Shown here one piece after another: positions 35,901-48,900 of a DNA stretch of 64,000 bases. How positions within the stretch are numbered: the stretch's first letter is position 1; each line of letters opens with the position of its first letter. Below the pieces are notes generated by a model. The model was not told the DNA's origin and made no database searches. It saw only the letters and a list, made by a program, of their open reading frames with translations. The stretch is from Rotaria macrura (Eukaryota > Rotifera > Eurotatoria > Philodinida > Philodinidae): positions 186,001 through 250,000 of the forward strand of contig OENT01000025.1 of NCBI GenBank assembly GCA_900239685.1. The letters run 5' to 3'. The translations under genes and the position numbers were made by a program.

Positions 35901-37916
35901 TTGTCGTATACTACTGAAACATCTACGCCCCTACGCAGCCATTATAGACAGTATTCCTATAGAAATTACCTACTTGCTGCAGCTAGTTGCTTCGCTTTTA
36001 ATTAGTATAAGTAGTTCATTGGATGAACGCATGCAGTTACAAAAAAAAGGCGAATTTCTAATGACAAAAGCAGCTCACTGAAAACTGACCTACTGTAAAG
36101 CTTTGTTTTTGTATTAGCACATACTATAAACATCTTGCAAAAGTTCTAATTTTCTGCAACTAATGTGTGGAAATCCCTTCTTTAAATATAAGTGTGTAGT
36201 TTTCAACACATCTTTTATTTTTCAAGAAAGTTCGAACAAATAAGACATAACCAATAGACAAACTTGGTTTGACAAGTGCGCGGAATCTAGATATCAACCA
36301 GAATGTTTCAATTTTTCTTTCTTTAAAGAGGATTATTGTGATAAGTAGAAACTGCATAGTAAAAATACAAAAAGATAAGTAATACAACACATTGTCTGAA
36401 GCTCGAAAACTTAACAGCCCTCAGTTAACTACTTCAAAGTATGATTTGTTACATATGTTTCCTGATCTTCATGTATTCTGGCATTCATTTCTTTTTCATT
36501 TTCTGAAAACTTGATCAGATGATTTCAAATTTCGAATGATATTCAACGCAGCGGAAATTTTACAGCTTTTTCAAAGCTCATGGAAGAATAATGGGAACAT
36601 TTGTGATATATGACAGAGCTAAATATATATGAAATAGAAAACAAAAGAAGAAGTTATCTTTGTGAATGAAAATAAAAACTATTGCATTCAATCATCCTTG
36701 TCTAAAGTACAGATGACAGTGAAATATTGTATGGTTTTAAGCGAATCATTTTTCACAAGTAAAATTCAAAGAGATGAATCCACAAGATAGAAAAAGTCGA
36801 TTACGTAAATCAGAAAAAAAACAATTTTCAAGAATTTTGCGACTGATAATCCGAATAAATGCGGTGACGATATCATTCAATTCAGTAGATAGAAGAAATG
36901 AATCGCAGAGAACGGAATTCATGAAAAACAAAAACATCACTGGCCAAAGAATTTCACCATCGAACATATTTAGTTTCGAAATGCTGTTTCTTTACTTGAC
37001 TAATCCTTACGGATGGTAATTAGCATACCATCGAAAAAGTATACTTTCAATATTTTTAGGATATCAGTGCTGATCATTCATTGAATAAGCCTCATTTGTA
37101 AGTGCATACATTGTTGTTTACAAGACAAATCTTCATTTATATTTCATTTAAGATACATATCTGGTCCTAACAATGAATTTTTTAATACAAGGATCTTTAT
37201 CGAAAGTGCTGCACATGGTATATTAACTTCTTGTGTTGTGTTTTTTGTATCATATTTATCAGCATCAAATACTGGACAACCCGGTGGAACGGCCGAAATT
37301 GATTTACAATCATTTGCTTTCACAGTGGCTACAATAATAATTATCATTGTCAATTTAGAAATCGCACTTGAAACATGGTACTGGACTGGTTTGAATCATT
37401 TTTTTATATGGGGTACAATAGTTATACATTTTCTATTTCATTTTTCAATGTATTCAACAATTATATGGAAAATCTATGACAAAAATTATTCATACGTCGG
37501 TGTCACACAAGCTGTTTTATCGAAAGGCAACTTTTGGTTTACATTAATTCTTACATGCGCCATAATGTTGCTACCGGTATTTTTTCAAGAGTAAGGCATT
37601 TAATATACAGTTTTGTCTTTTAGAAATAAATTAAATACTTGCTTCCTTTGATTATTAATTTAAAAGATTTTTTCGTATGCGATTTGCTCCAAATAGAACT
37701 GATCGTGCACGATTAAATCAAAAGTTTCGTATTCAAGAAAGAGTAGCATTTGTTGAACATCTTCAACACAAACTTCGTCGAACTAAGAGACCGATTCGAT
37801 CAGGTTATGCTTTTGCGCAAGAGTCTGGCTGGGGTTCATTGATAACATCTGGACGAATGCAATCGAAATCGGTTTCCTCTACTCGACAACAATCAATAAC
37901 GACTGATGTAAGTTAA
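29923..37916 (+). CDS. P4-ATPase phospholipid flippase, ATP8B-like, tandem copy A
   Basis: Twenty-one exons: 29923-29962, 30017-30075, 30138-30251, 30318-30416, 30488-30622, 30681-30834, 30909-31052, 31107-31210, 31266-31640, 32668-32757, 32831-33067, 33144-33245, 33313-33432, 33502-33599, 34600-34778, 34840-35385, 35458-35681, 35740-35823, 37060-37097, 37153-37590 and 37667-37907. They sum to 3,621 nt, in frame. Motifs in order: ELDGETNLK (actuator loop), PISLYVSVE (P4 membrane signature), DKTGTLTQ with the phosphorylated Asp near residue 401, [28 protein letters not shown], then the C-terminal membrane segments. P4-ATPases flip aminophospholipids to the cytosolic leaflet, usually with a CDC50 subunit. 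Odd points: SPDD where copy B has SPDE, GISGLEG for GISGQEG, and no clear match to copy B's last exon. Reading through the exon-21 donor stops at 37916 (1,209 aa). The catalytic core looks intact. Confidence 0.88.
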
Positions 37917-40900
37917 AATTTAACTTTTAATTGCCTTCTAGTTCTATTCTTGTTTCTTGATGATATTGAAACATCTCGAGCAGTAAGGATAAGCTTCACG
38001 AAAAGATTTTCTCTTTGAGTCTTAATATTTCACGACTTCAATACAGCTTTAACATCATCGAAACAAAGGCACGTTCAAAAGTAGATCACTCGAGTCTCAG
38101 CGAAACCTTTGCACGAGTATTTTATTGCATAGAGCGAATAATTATCGTTCATGACTTATACTATATTTTTAAAGTGGACAACAACTGGGATTCTGTAAAT
38201 ATTACTCTAATCATAGATATTCGAGAGAGAATCAAATTCAATCAATCCTTAGTTCAAAAAGAAAAGATACTTTCAGCTGAATTAGAATTAGTAGTTCTCT
38301 ACGAACATCCGTATCACAATGCTTTTCTGTGAGTCCTATTAGTTGATGAAAAATCCAACTCATTTTAGTCTTCTAGTAGATTTTTGATATGAACGTGAAG
38401 GCACACGATGCTGTCCCTATAAATAACGAACGCTATACGTATCTGTATAGATAGTGATAACAATGTGTCTCTACTGATCTCGGAGACAAAAGCAAACTAG
38501 AACATTTCATATTCGAATTACGCATACGTGTATGTCATAGAATAACTCTGTTGTTCGTCATGGTTTCGATGAAATTCGAAAAAATCTATTTTTCTTCAAA
38601 GTCGAATAATTCATGAACTTCTGGATTACATCTTATTTTCACATAATTTCATTCGCTTTATACTTCTTAATTTCTTATCTCACTGAATTATGCTTTATAG
38701 GGCAACTTATGCTTCAGATTTTCTTTCGTCAATCACTTAGAAGAATATTTCTGTTTGAAAATATTTCCAGTGATCGATTATATCTCCATTAGTCGATTTC
38801 ATGTAGGCATATGAATCAATAACAATTACTGATACCGAAGTTCGTCTCATATTTTTCAAATATATAATAACTAATAATATATTATTAGTAATAATTCAAC
38901 CAAAAAACTAGTTACTCTGATATGACTGTAAGCCGTCTAGTAGTAACGTTTATTTTCTTTTTGCATATGTCTCAATTATTACATTGAAATCTTCTTATTC
39001 TATTCTTCGTGCTTTTAGAAAGCGACATGACTGAAAATAGCTTTGTCTTATTTCATTCTAACTGTATACTGCACATACTTTTTTGTTTGAAGTGAAAATC
39101 TCGTGAAATCCATCTCATACTACTTTGTTGAGAAATATTAGATTTAGAGATTGTCCGAAAGGTTTAACAACAGATAAGTTCATTTAATATTGATTAATTA
39201 AATCTAAATTCAATTTATGCATTCCAATGAATTATTCAACAGTATATCGGCAGTACAATCTTGATTTCATCATTATTGTTATTGTCTGCGTCTATCGATG
39301 TTATTGCCATGGTAGTGTCTATGTTTTTAAATTTTTAAATCAATATAAGAAACCAATAGCTTAGGTTAACATTAATCGATTTCAAGAGATAACTAGTCGC
39401 CGAGTTATTCTAGTAGAATTAATCTGAAAAGATTATTTCACGTATAATTTAAGATCGTCCAACACTCCCCTCAGTGTGTATGACTATTGGAAGCTAGTGA
39501 GTATAGATTCAGGATGCTTATTGTTTTAATTACGGAAAAGAAAATCTCAATATGAATTTTGAAAACATTGCAAAAACGAGAATTGTTGAAACTCATGCTC
39601 GAAGAATACGAGGTAGAGATCTGTTTCTCGAACAAACGTAGATGTATAGAAACCGGAATGTAGGCATCTACGACATATATGTATCTCACAAGTTTTCTTC
39701 TATATATATATATAAGTATTTTAAAGAATGTGCGTTTCAATGTCTGATCAGTTTTTCGATCTCTTAGAATTACTGTTCATTCAGAAAATAAAACTATGCG
39801 TACTGCGAAATATTCAAAATATTTTAATTTTTTTATCCTTTAATCTAGAATATTGTTCATGTTCGATTATAATATGGTATTGAACATAAAATAATAGAAG
39901 AACTGTAACAAAGATTTACCATAAAGCTTTCTATTTGGCTCGCATAACTTTCACAAGTTTTTTGTAGCTAATACCAGTAACATATACATATTTATTTACT
40001 CGTGTTTCAGTCGTGCTAATTTTATTTCTATTACTACTTTTCTTTTTTCACAAGACTCCTGGAATAAAAAAATAATGTCAACGAACATAATGCATTTTCC
40101 ATCATAATGATCAGGTTTTATTCACCAAACAGTGAAGAAAAATATCGAACATTGAACTATCTCACGAGTAAAAGCACGAAATATGGATGTGTGATCAAAA
40201 AATGTTCCCGAGACATTTTAAAGTGTTTAAATATGTTGTCGATCAGACACGAAATATGCTCGTTCGAGACATTAGTAATCTGCATTCTAGTCGTCGAAAG
40301 AGGACAATAGAACACTCCGAAAATAGATTAGAATCTAATGTATTTTTAAAAAAAACAAATCACGCATCCTAAAATCCAGAGTTTAACGTTGTTGTCAACA
40401 TGTGTGAATTCAAGATTCTCTGAAAGCAAATAGAAAAAAAGAATTTTCCCGGTTTCGCATAATTTCAATACGCAATCATGAAATTTCAAAAGGAAACTGA
40501 AGAAAAGTACAGTACTTCCTAAATTACCGCTCGAGACAAATGATTAATATAAGTTATCGATACATATCCTTTTCTAACGATGCTTATCAGCAATTAACAA
40601 GCTAGCACTTTATGATTCGCACTAAGTATTTATCACCTAGCTCTTATGCATGAAGTCTAATCAATTACTAAGTCATCTTTGAAGTCATAGGATTGACACG
40701 ATGAACTTGCGAACAATCTGAGAGATCGAACGATTCCATTTTACTTATTTTTTATCTAATGTCTGTAGGTTTTTTGATTATCGTATGATGGGTTTATGAA
40801 ATGATATCGATTATACGAAACAATCAGGCATGCTGAAAAGAATCCAATTCAACGTTCATGACCATATTTATGATTCTGCACTTAGCATATAAAACAAGAA

Positions 40901-41086
40901 CTGATTGATACAACTCGATAGATTCTTAACAATTATTCAAAATCTATTTTGCAAGACAATTCTTATACATAGAAAACAATAATAGAAGCAAATACTTTGT
41001 CGGCAATTAGCATATTCAATACATATGAAAACAAATCACATATATATATATATATATAAACGACGTACAATACTTAGTGATTTAAT
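37917..41086. other. 3' flank of flippase A and spacer
   Basis: Positions about 39839-40070 align loosely with copy B's terminal intron (about 55085-55250; shared TCTAGAAT, TTTTTGTAGC and TTTATTTA blocks). Just after, 40090-40130 is a weak, acceptor-less relic of copy B's last exon. A perfect 18-bp AT palindrome lies near 38873-38890. A 105-codon frame at 38015-38332 is unrecognised and not called. A TA microsatellite lies at about 41040-41058. Confidence 0.5.
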
Positions 41087-41515
41087 AAAAGATGTCAATG
41101 CATACTTTAGTAGGTACTTCGCTAGTTGAAGGTTTTACTGAAGAAATATTTGCATTATCTGAAATGGGTAGAAGAACACATAAAAAAGATATACCCTAAG
41201 GAACGTAACTTCGTGATGAAAATAAAGGACCATGCGATCGAGTATGTTATGCACCCAGCAGAGTTAGTATAATCTAGATTGACTGTTTTTCATTTTTCTG
41301 TGTAATTTTTCTAGAAGAATAACGAAACAAGTATATTTGGTGATTATAGGTATTTAAAATAGAAATAATGCGCATGGGTTACCATTCACGATGAAGTACG
41401 TGACATTTGAACTACTACGAAATCGAATTTCAAAATTAGTAGATTGGCGACTATAAGATTATAATATTGCATCACATAGGTAAGTTCAAATCGTTTCTTA
41501 TTGTTGATTACAGTA
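41087..41515 (+). pseudogene. decayed homospermidine synthase copy
   Basis: Not in any single open frame, but it aligns piecewise with the intact gene at 19.8-20.7 kb. Conserved stretches encode TEEIFALSEMGRRTHKKDIP (intact: TQEASASSEIAWGTHERDLP), then KGPCDRVCYA (EGPCNLVCYT). After intron remnants follow EIMRMG and an H..EV pattern (EMIGMVTRHGEV), SKLVDW (SKAVDW) and KFKSFLIVD (QFKSFLVID). It contains in-frame stops (for example TAA after DIP) and lacks the N-terminal two-thirds and about 420 nt of exon 2. It lies upstream of flippase B just as the intact gene lies upstream of flippase A. Confidence 0.8.
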
Positions 41516-42870
41516 GATGACTGAGATTGAATTGTTATAGATCTGTTCTTTAATATATGTTATTCATATAAACGAACACGAGGAGAAAATCAATCTAAAC
41601 ATGGTTTGATATTAATCGTTGAATCAAATACTATCAAAATCCGTTTACTCTGAACACATATATGAAAGAATAAGAAAGTAGGTTCTCTTGAAGTGCTTCG
41701 TATAAAATATTTGTTTTGTTTTTGTAAAAAATTATCTATTTGCATCCAGTGTAAGATCAAGACATATTGGTATCGTTTCAAATCTTTGCAAATGAAAGTT
41801 TAATCAAGCTCGAACATAAGTAATACTTATTTGCATTACGATTAAGCTTATAAATATAACGGAAATCATAGATGAGTACTAGTACGTATATCGCACTAGC
41901 TCGGTTTAGCTTGTTTCAATACAATACACTATCAGGGGACATGAAAAAGGTGAATTGTTTAGTTAAATGCTATTGCCATTGTCTAAGATATGTTTTATAG
42001 TGATGGACCATTCATATGTAGTCTCATCACTTTGTCATTTGAGTTTCATGAATGTTTATGATAACGCAATGAAAAAAGAATTAGTTTTTTTTTCCATTTG
42101 CCATATACGCGATAAAACCGTTGCCTTTCTTTCCCAAGGAATTATTCTATCTGGCAGAATTCGAAATACGTACTCACCCTTCAAAATAAGAAAATGATCT
42201 AGTGATCAGTGAAGTCACATTATTTTGATTTCATTTCTGAAAGAATTCCATAACTTCCTTGTGATTTCACTATAATTGATGTATCATGAATAATCGATAA
42301 TAATATTCGTAGAAAATAAAACCCGTCATTATTTTCGACTGCAACAGTACCTTTGACAGTATTTATCTGGGCAGTTCTTTAAAAATAATATCTCAGCGCC
42401 GAAGTATGATTGACGTCATCGATAGAGTCAATGAGATTCCCCTATGCCCTTTCCTCTTTATCTAAATAGTTCACTTATGTCATGCTTTTGGTAAAATAAT
42501 ATTTACAAAGCTTAGAATAGCAAATTCTTATTTGTTATATAATCGTTCAAGAATTAAATTTGCTTCTAAATTCGAGTCAAGCTATTGAACTGTTTCACTA
42601 ATATAAATCCCAAATCATCTCAAAAAGAAAACCAGTTTAATCCTTTCTCATTCAATGAAGTTGCAATCAGATGCCTTGTGTGAAAATGGTTCTATCAAAA
42701 GGAGATCATGTCGAATGAGATATTTGTGAGCAAGCTACACATTACCTAGTATGGAATAGTGTGTTCGTACAAATTTAATATCATTTCGAATGACTTTCAA
42801 ATAGGATTAGAGGCCTCATCTATTTAATTAGAACCTATGCATATTATCTAGCAAGATAGTAGAATTTCAG

Positions 42871-43262
42871 GTTCATGTAGAAGAGGAATTTGTCCCAATT
42901 AATGATAGAATTGAAAGATTATTGGTATTATTTTTGTTCGATTATTGTCGATTAGGAATATATTCATCATTTTTTCATAAAAAATTTTCAAAGATCAGAA
43001 AGAGACGTGAGCTAGAAATTAATTCAATTGACCATCTAATTTATGGAATAAATGTAAGTGTTTGCTGTTCAAACAGGCTTCTGTTTGTAGCCTCTCACGA
43101 TTCTTTCTTGTTTCATACATCCTGCCATCCGAGCAGCTGATTGCCAGGAGAAATCTGTCTTTACAAGGAAACCAAGAAAGTTTAGTTCACTTAAATGAAA
43201 TTTGCATACGAAGTATTTATCCATCTGTCAAAATCAGACACTATCAAAACGGCGATTTTTAA
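42871..43262 (+). other. exon-like island of unknown gene
   Basis: Positions 42871-43053 form exactly 61 open codons between AATTTCAG and a consensus GTAAGTG donor (translation begins VHVEEEFVPINDRIERLL). A second open stretch, 43077-43262, starts after AAACAG and ends in TAA (contains LPSEQLIARRNLSLQGN). The gap between them is only about 23 bp, too short for a normal intron here, so they may be decayed neighbours rather than spliced partners. I do not recognise the protein. Confidence 0.3.
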
Positions 43263-44748
43263 CGAGACTGTCTTTAATCAATGCGAATAGCAAGTATAAA
43301 AGGCTAGATAGCTATCATTCCAACATCATAAACATAGGAGTATAGGCGGTATTGAAAGAGAGAGAAGAAAAAACAAAGATATCCAGTACAAAGATAAAAA
43401 TAAAATTGAATGAATGAAATCCAAAAGATGTTCCGAGAAATATAGAAAAGGAAGCTTTTAATGCATATGGATACATTGTTAACTATGTTGCTTTCAACTA
43501 GTGCTTCTTAGTGACTGTGTTTATTCGAAATAAATTAAAACGATTAAACTTATCTAATCAGTGGACAGTTAGAGTTGAGTATTTCAAATATTTAGATATT
43601 TGCATTTCTTTTAGAAACAGTTTAACAGACAAACAACTTAAATGTACTTAGAGATCTATCTTGTCTACTACTCTTGAATAGAATGGTGAAACAAACAGCC
43701 AAGAATTGGCAACTCTGATATGGTCTACACCTCTCTTGTTTTGTTTACATTCCACTCCATATTTTCGTTGAACTCTATCCATAGATGATCAAATTTCATT
43801 CCAACTCTGATGAAAAGAAGCATCAACGCTCGTGCTAGAATTGTACGCCTTTTAACCTAATATGAGAATTGTCTAGTTTTCCGATAGATATGAATAACCT
43901 GATTTGATGCATTGATTTGATAAGCTGAGAAGTACTGCTTTATCTTCGTCTCATTTATTCATTGCTACCGAAAATTTCTCAAATTACAATCATGTATCCG
44001 TACGCAATGTATTTGATCTAGGATGTATGAAACATTCAGTAGATAAATATAAAATCACAATTGCATTCAATTCTAATCATAATATTTAACAGATTGAATT
44101 CGTCTATGTACATATGAATTCATACGTGTCAACCTGTATAAAGCAGCAATATGAATGAAACGTTGAAGTCTCATGTATAGGGAATATCTCATGGTCAAAT
44201 GCAAACGACAGATGTCGTGTGCCTACAATAGTCTTTCAATATACGATAAAGGATTCGTTCGCTCACCACAAAACAATCGTTAAATATATATATTGTTGTT
44301 ATTTTTTTATTATGATTAAAACATGTTATCATATTGACAGAAACTATTTTGACATGGCCATCGTATTACTCATACATTTATGCTATGAAATTCTGTTTGC
44401 ATTTCTGACGTATGTTCACATTATTAATATGACTCTTTTTTTTCCCTCATCGTCCTCCGTTTTTTCTATTCCGTTTCTCTTTTTTTTTCTATATCAATAA
44501 TTGAAGAGGAGCAACATGTGTTTGACGACACCAGCGGCATGAAATAAAAAAGGAGCCTCATTTACGAACTATAGAGTACCCTTGTGTATCTACGTGAAAT
44601 TTTCGCGCAGTAAAAACTCATAGCTAGACCTCACCTAATTTTATTTATTTTAACTATGATTCGCTCTATTTACAAAAGACTTTCGTCATCGAGATTCATT
44701 CTCGTCGTGTCTTTTCATCTGCTCGCGCATAGTGATATGCATTTTCTC

Positions 44749-44885
44749 TATTATTCATTGTTTTTGTCGTCAGCATTTACATAACAACAATAAGGTGAGC
44801 TGTTGCCAAAGAGAGAAAAACAAATGGAAGTTCTGTCTAAGTGCCAGAAAAAGTCTTTTTTTATTTAAAAAATCTCAAAGCGGAA
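44749..44885. repeat. 137-bp direct repeat, left copy
   Basis: Identical base for base to 45274-45410 (starts TATTATTCATTG, ends CAAAGCGGAA). See the finding on the N at 45273. Confidence 0.95.
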
Positions 44886-45272
44886 TAAAATTGTTCATAA
44901 ATTAGGTTCTGAAAAATAAATGCAAGAATAGGGAATGGATGGATGCCATTCTTGTTTTTACTAATTTATTTTATCACTTAGGATTAGACTAGAATATATT
45001 TTAGTTTTCATAAAAACCTTTTATACTATGTGTTATATTTCACTCGAGTTCGTACGATTCAAGGACACATGTCTATTTTTTATTTTTTATTTATTGGATT
45101 CATTACTCACTGATCAAAATCAAGGTGAAGAGTCAAAAATAACGTTCGATAAAGAATATATTCACATCTTGCGAATAACTACGCAGTTCTTGTTTGATAC
45201 AATTTTGACTTTTCATATTCTTCAGGACACTTTCAAAAAAAAGATTAAAGCTCCTTATTTCTTTCGATTCGA

Positions 45273-45273
45273 N
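45273..45273. other. single ambiguous base (N), probable assembly join
   Basis: The only N I noticed in the window, immediately followed by the second copy of the 137-bp repeat. Confidence 0.9.
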
Positions 45274-45410
45274 TATTATTCATTGTTTTTGTCGTCAGCA
45301 TTTACATAACAACAATAAGGTGAGCTGTTGCCAAAGAGAGAAAAACAAATGGAAGTTCTGTCTAAGTGCCAGAAAAAGTCTTTTTTTATTTAAAAAATCT
45401 CAAAGCGGAA
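45274..45410. repeat. 137-bp direct repeat, right copy
   Basis: Exact duplicate of 44749-44885, starting one base after the N. Confidence 0.95.
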
Positions 45411-45837
45411 AGAAACAAAAACTCAAGAACTTGTACATCCCGCCTCATTGATTTACTTTCATTATGTTAATTGGTTTTTTTCCTTCTATTCACTATGACT
45501 ACCCGGAATATTTATCTCTCGTCTTCCCTAAGAAAACATTCATCGTTGCAAATAAATTCTGGTAGGTTTACATATCTACTCTTTTCTTCTGATTTCTAAG
45601 TGTTAAATATCTGTACGAAGAAAGTCATTTCATTACTCAGTGAGTTTATGTGTATGAACGCAGCCTTTTAGAAACTACTGCTCTTTACATTTCTTTTGTT
45701 AGTCACAAAAGAAAAAAGAAAGAAAAAAAGCTTTAGCATTTGATTGAATCAAAATGATCGATCGATGGTGACAATCGGTTAAAAAAAAGGAATTGATGTT
45801 TTAGATTATTATTTTTTTTATTCTGTTACACTTAATT

Positions 45838-45888
45838 GAATTCTCGTTGTCTAGCCATCTGTAATATGTTGATTATATAACCTGACGA
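45838..45888 (+). promoter_or_regulatory. conserved upstream block of flippase B
   Basis: Counterpart of 29838-29887, lying 34-84 bp before the copy B start codon. Candidate core promoter or 5' UTR, by conservation only. Confidence 0.4.
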
Positions 45889-45921
45889 ACGATATTAGCC
45901 AGTGTTTAGACTTGTCGACAA

Positions 45922-48900
45922 ATGAATAAAATACCGTTTTTCAAAAAGAAAAAAGTTGAAGGTTTGTTTAACTGAACTTATCGTTTAGTCAAAAATTTTT
46001 TCTATGCTTTTGTTTCTTCAGAGAAAAGTCGAAAAATTAGAGCCAATGATCCTGATACCAATTCTGGAAAACAGTTTGCCGTACATGTTCTTTTATTGTT
46101 TATTAGAAGTAAATTAAAGCTAGTATGTATTTTTAGGGCAATCAAATATCGACGTCAAAATATAATTTGCTGACGTTCTTACCCAAAAATCTATTCGAGC
46201 AATTTCGTCGATTAGCTAATGCCTATTTTTTATTTCTTTTATGTTTGCAAGTAAGACAGGAACAAAAAATATGCAACATTTTTTTTTAATATTATTTTGA
46301 CTTCCTCTTAGCTTATCCCACAAATTAGTTCATTAGCACCTGTTACAACTATTTTACCACTTGTTTTCGTCCTATCGTTAACTGCAATAAAAGATGCCAC
46401 TGATGATATTGTAAGAGCATGGAAAGTTTTCTAGTCTTTTATGTTTCACCGGTCAATAAATTTGCTTCTATTTAGGCAAGGCATCGAAGTGATAGTCAAG
46501 TAAATAATCGTGAAACAAAAACAGTAGTTGGACATGAATTAGTAACTCGAAAATGGAAAGATATTAAAGTTGGTGATACTGTTCGATTAGAAAATAATGA
46601 ATTCGTTACTGTAAGAAATCGTGAAAATTAAATCGAACAAGAAAAGTAGAGACTTAGTTTTGTTTTAGGCTGATATTGTTCTGATATCGACGAGTGAACC
46701 CAATGGTCTTTGTTTTATTGAAACAGCTGAATTAGATGGTGAAACAAATCTTAAAGTACGACAAGCTCTAGAAGAAACATGTGACCTTGAAGATCATATT
46801 GATCAATTATCAAGTTTTGACGGTAGACATAGAGAAATTTCTCAAGTTGTATTTTTTTAAAGAATTCCGTTTGCTTCTTTTGTTGTGATTGTTTAGCGGA
46901 AATTGAATATGAAGCACCAAATAATAATCTTGGACGATTTGAAGGTAATTTAACATGGAAAGGAAAAACACTACCATTAAAAAATGATAATGTTCTATTA
47001 CGTGGAACAAGATTGAGAAATACGCATTGGGCCTTTGGAAGTAAGTTGATTTGAACATTGGAGCTTATCAGTTGATTTGATTGATTTTGTTTAGTTGTTT
47101 GTTATGCTGGTCCAGATACGAAATTGATGAAAAATAGTGGAAAAGCAAAATTTAAACGAACAAAAATTGATCATTTACTCAATCGGATAATTCTTGGTGT
47201 AAGCATATAACGATTATCGTACTTGTTGACATACAGTCATATCTTTGATTTAGATCTTTCTTTTCTTATTGATAATGTGTGCAATAATGACAATCTGTAG
47301 TGGTTTCTGGGAATCATTCGTTGGCTATGATTTTCGTATTTATTTACCTTGGGAAACATATGTGTCTACTAATCAACAGATCGGTGCACTTGAAATAAGT
47401 TTATTAGCATTTTTATCATATATCATCATATTAAATACAGTGGTGCCAATATCACTTTATGTCAGTGTGGAATTTATACGTTTATTACAATCGAAATGGA
47501 TTGATTGGGATATGAAAATGTATTATGCACCAAATAATGTACCAGCACAAGCTCGAACAACAACATTAAATGAAGAATTAGGACAAATCGAATATATTTT
47601 TTCCGATAAAACTGGAACTTTAACACAGGTAATGACAGAATGAAGACAAAGATATTTTTTCTACAAATGATTGAAAGCAACAATTAGCGTGTGTAGCCAA
47701 TCTCGTATGAGCTGACAGAAGTGTAATCTTCGTTTCGAAGCGTGTGGTGCGATCTTGAGTTGCTTATTATGTGTAAAATGATTAAATAACTATGCCAGGA
47801 AATCGGAAAGACAAGTATGAAATTCAATAGAACATATTGAGCAGTAGCATGACATTCAATCGCATATTTTGCTTATAGAAAGAAAGAAAAATCGAAATAA
47901 TTTCCAGTTTATGCATCGTAGAGTCAGGGGTAAGATTACAAGCCCTCAAATTCCTTGAAGGCTTCATGTTAAACAAAGTAAATAGCCTCAAGATATCTCA
48001 TGCGTAACTAATACATCAGAGATGGACAACTTAAACTGACTCTTTTACTCATCACTGTTGAATAATGTTGAAACGGACATACCACAACTGCTCATCATCG
48101 TTATCATACGTATATATAAAAAGAGAACAGAATGTATTAGTTTAAGCTAGATTTTTAGATCGTACATCTAATATTGTCAAGCTAGCGAATGGAGAAAGCG
48201 TACGATGACGATCTAGTTGGTAGACGCTGAAACTTAATTAGGAAACTGATGCTTCCATCTCTATGATAAATACATGAGCCCGGTGTATATAGATATGAGC
48301 AACATCACTAATTCTCACTCTAACTCTTGAGTTGGATTGCTTCTTCTCTAGCCATAGCATCATTTAGAATTGTATTCGGTGAATAGAGAAACTTCTGCAT
48401 CACACTAAAATAACGCTCAACAGTTTGGTATATTCATATTTCAAAAGCAAGAAGTCCAAGAGTATTGAAACCATAAAAGAAAAACTACAAGAATGTTTAT
48501 CATCTTCGCCGTTCTCCCATTATCACGAGTGTTAATCATATACCATGGAGAGAATCCACTCGTTCCAAAATTAATTGTTTAAATAATAATTAGACGAAGA
48601 ACGATTTCTATCTATGTTTTATTTTTGGAAGAGGATTGTTCTCCTTTTTTTCTAATGATTCTTTTGTGCTAAATAGATTTGAACGTGTTAATTGTAAATA
48701 TAAATTTAATTCACAACATGAACCATTTTAGTACAGAAAAATGACAGAATAATCAAAAAATCATTTCGAACCTATGCATGAAAAAGTTTGTTTCATTTTT
48801 CTCAACTCCATGAATGAAAGATAACGCCAAATTATGAATATTTTTTCTATTTCTTAGATCTCCACAATAATACTGAACTGAGATAGAAAGAGCTCTGAGA

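Larger units (their letters stand above)
41516..45921. other. spacer between synthase pseudogene and flippase B
   Basis: No confident gene. It holds an exon-like island (42871-43262), an exact 137-bp direct repeat (44749-44885 and 45274-45410) and one ambiguous base at 45273. Copy B's 5' homology begins near 45795. Confidence 0.5.

Noticed and set aside
36774..37019. Overlapping frames on both strands inside flippase A
   Set aside because: They lie wholly in intron 18 and match nothing recognised.
45028..45309. 93-codon frame crossing the N
   Set aside because: It spans the ambiguous base and the probable misjoin, so the frame is not trustworthy.
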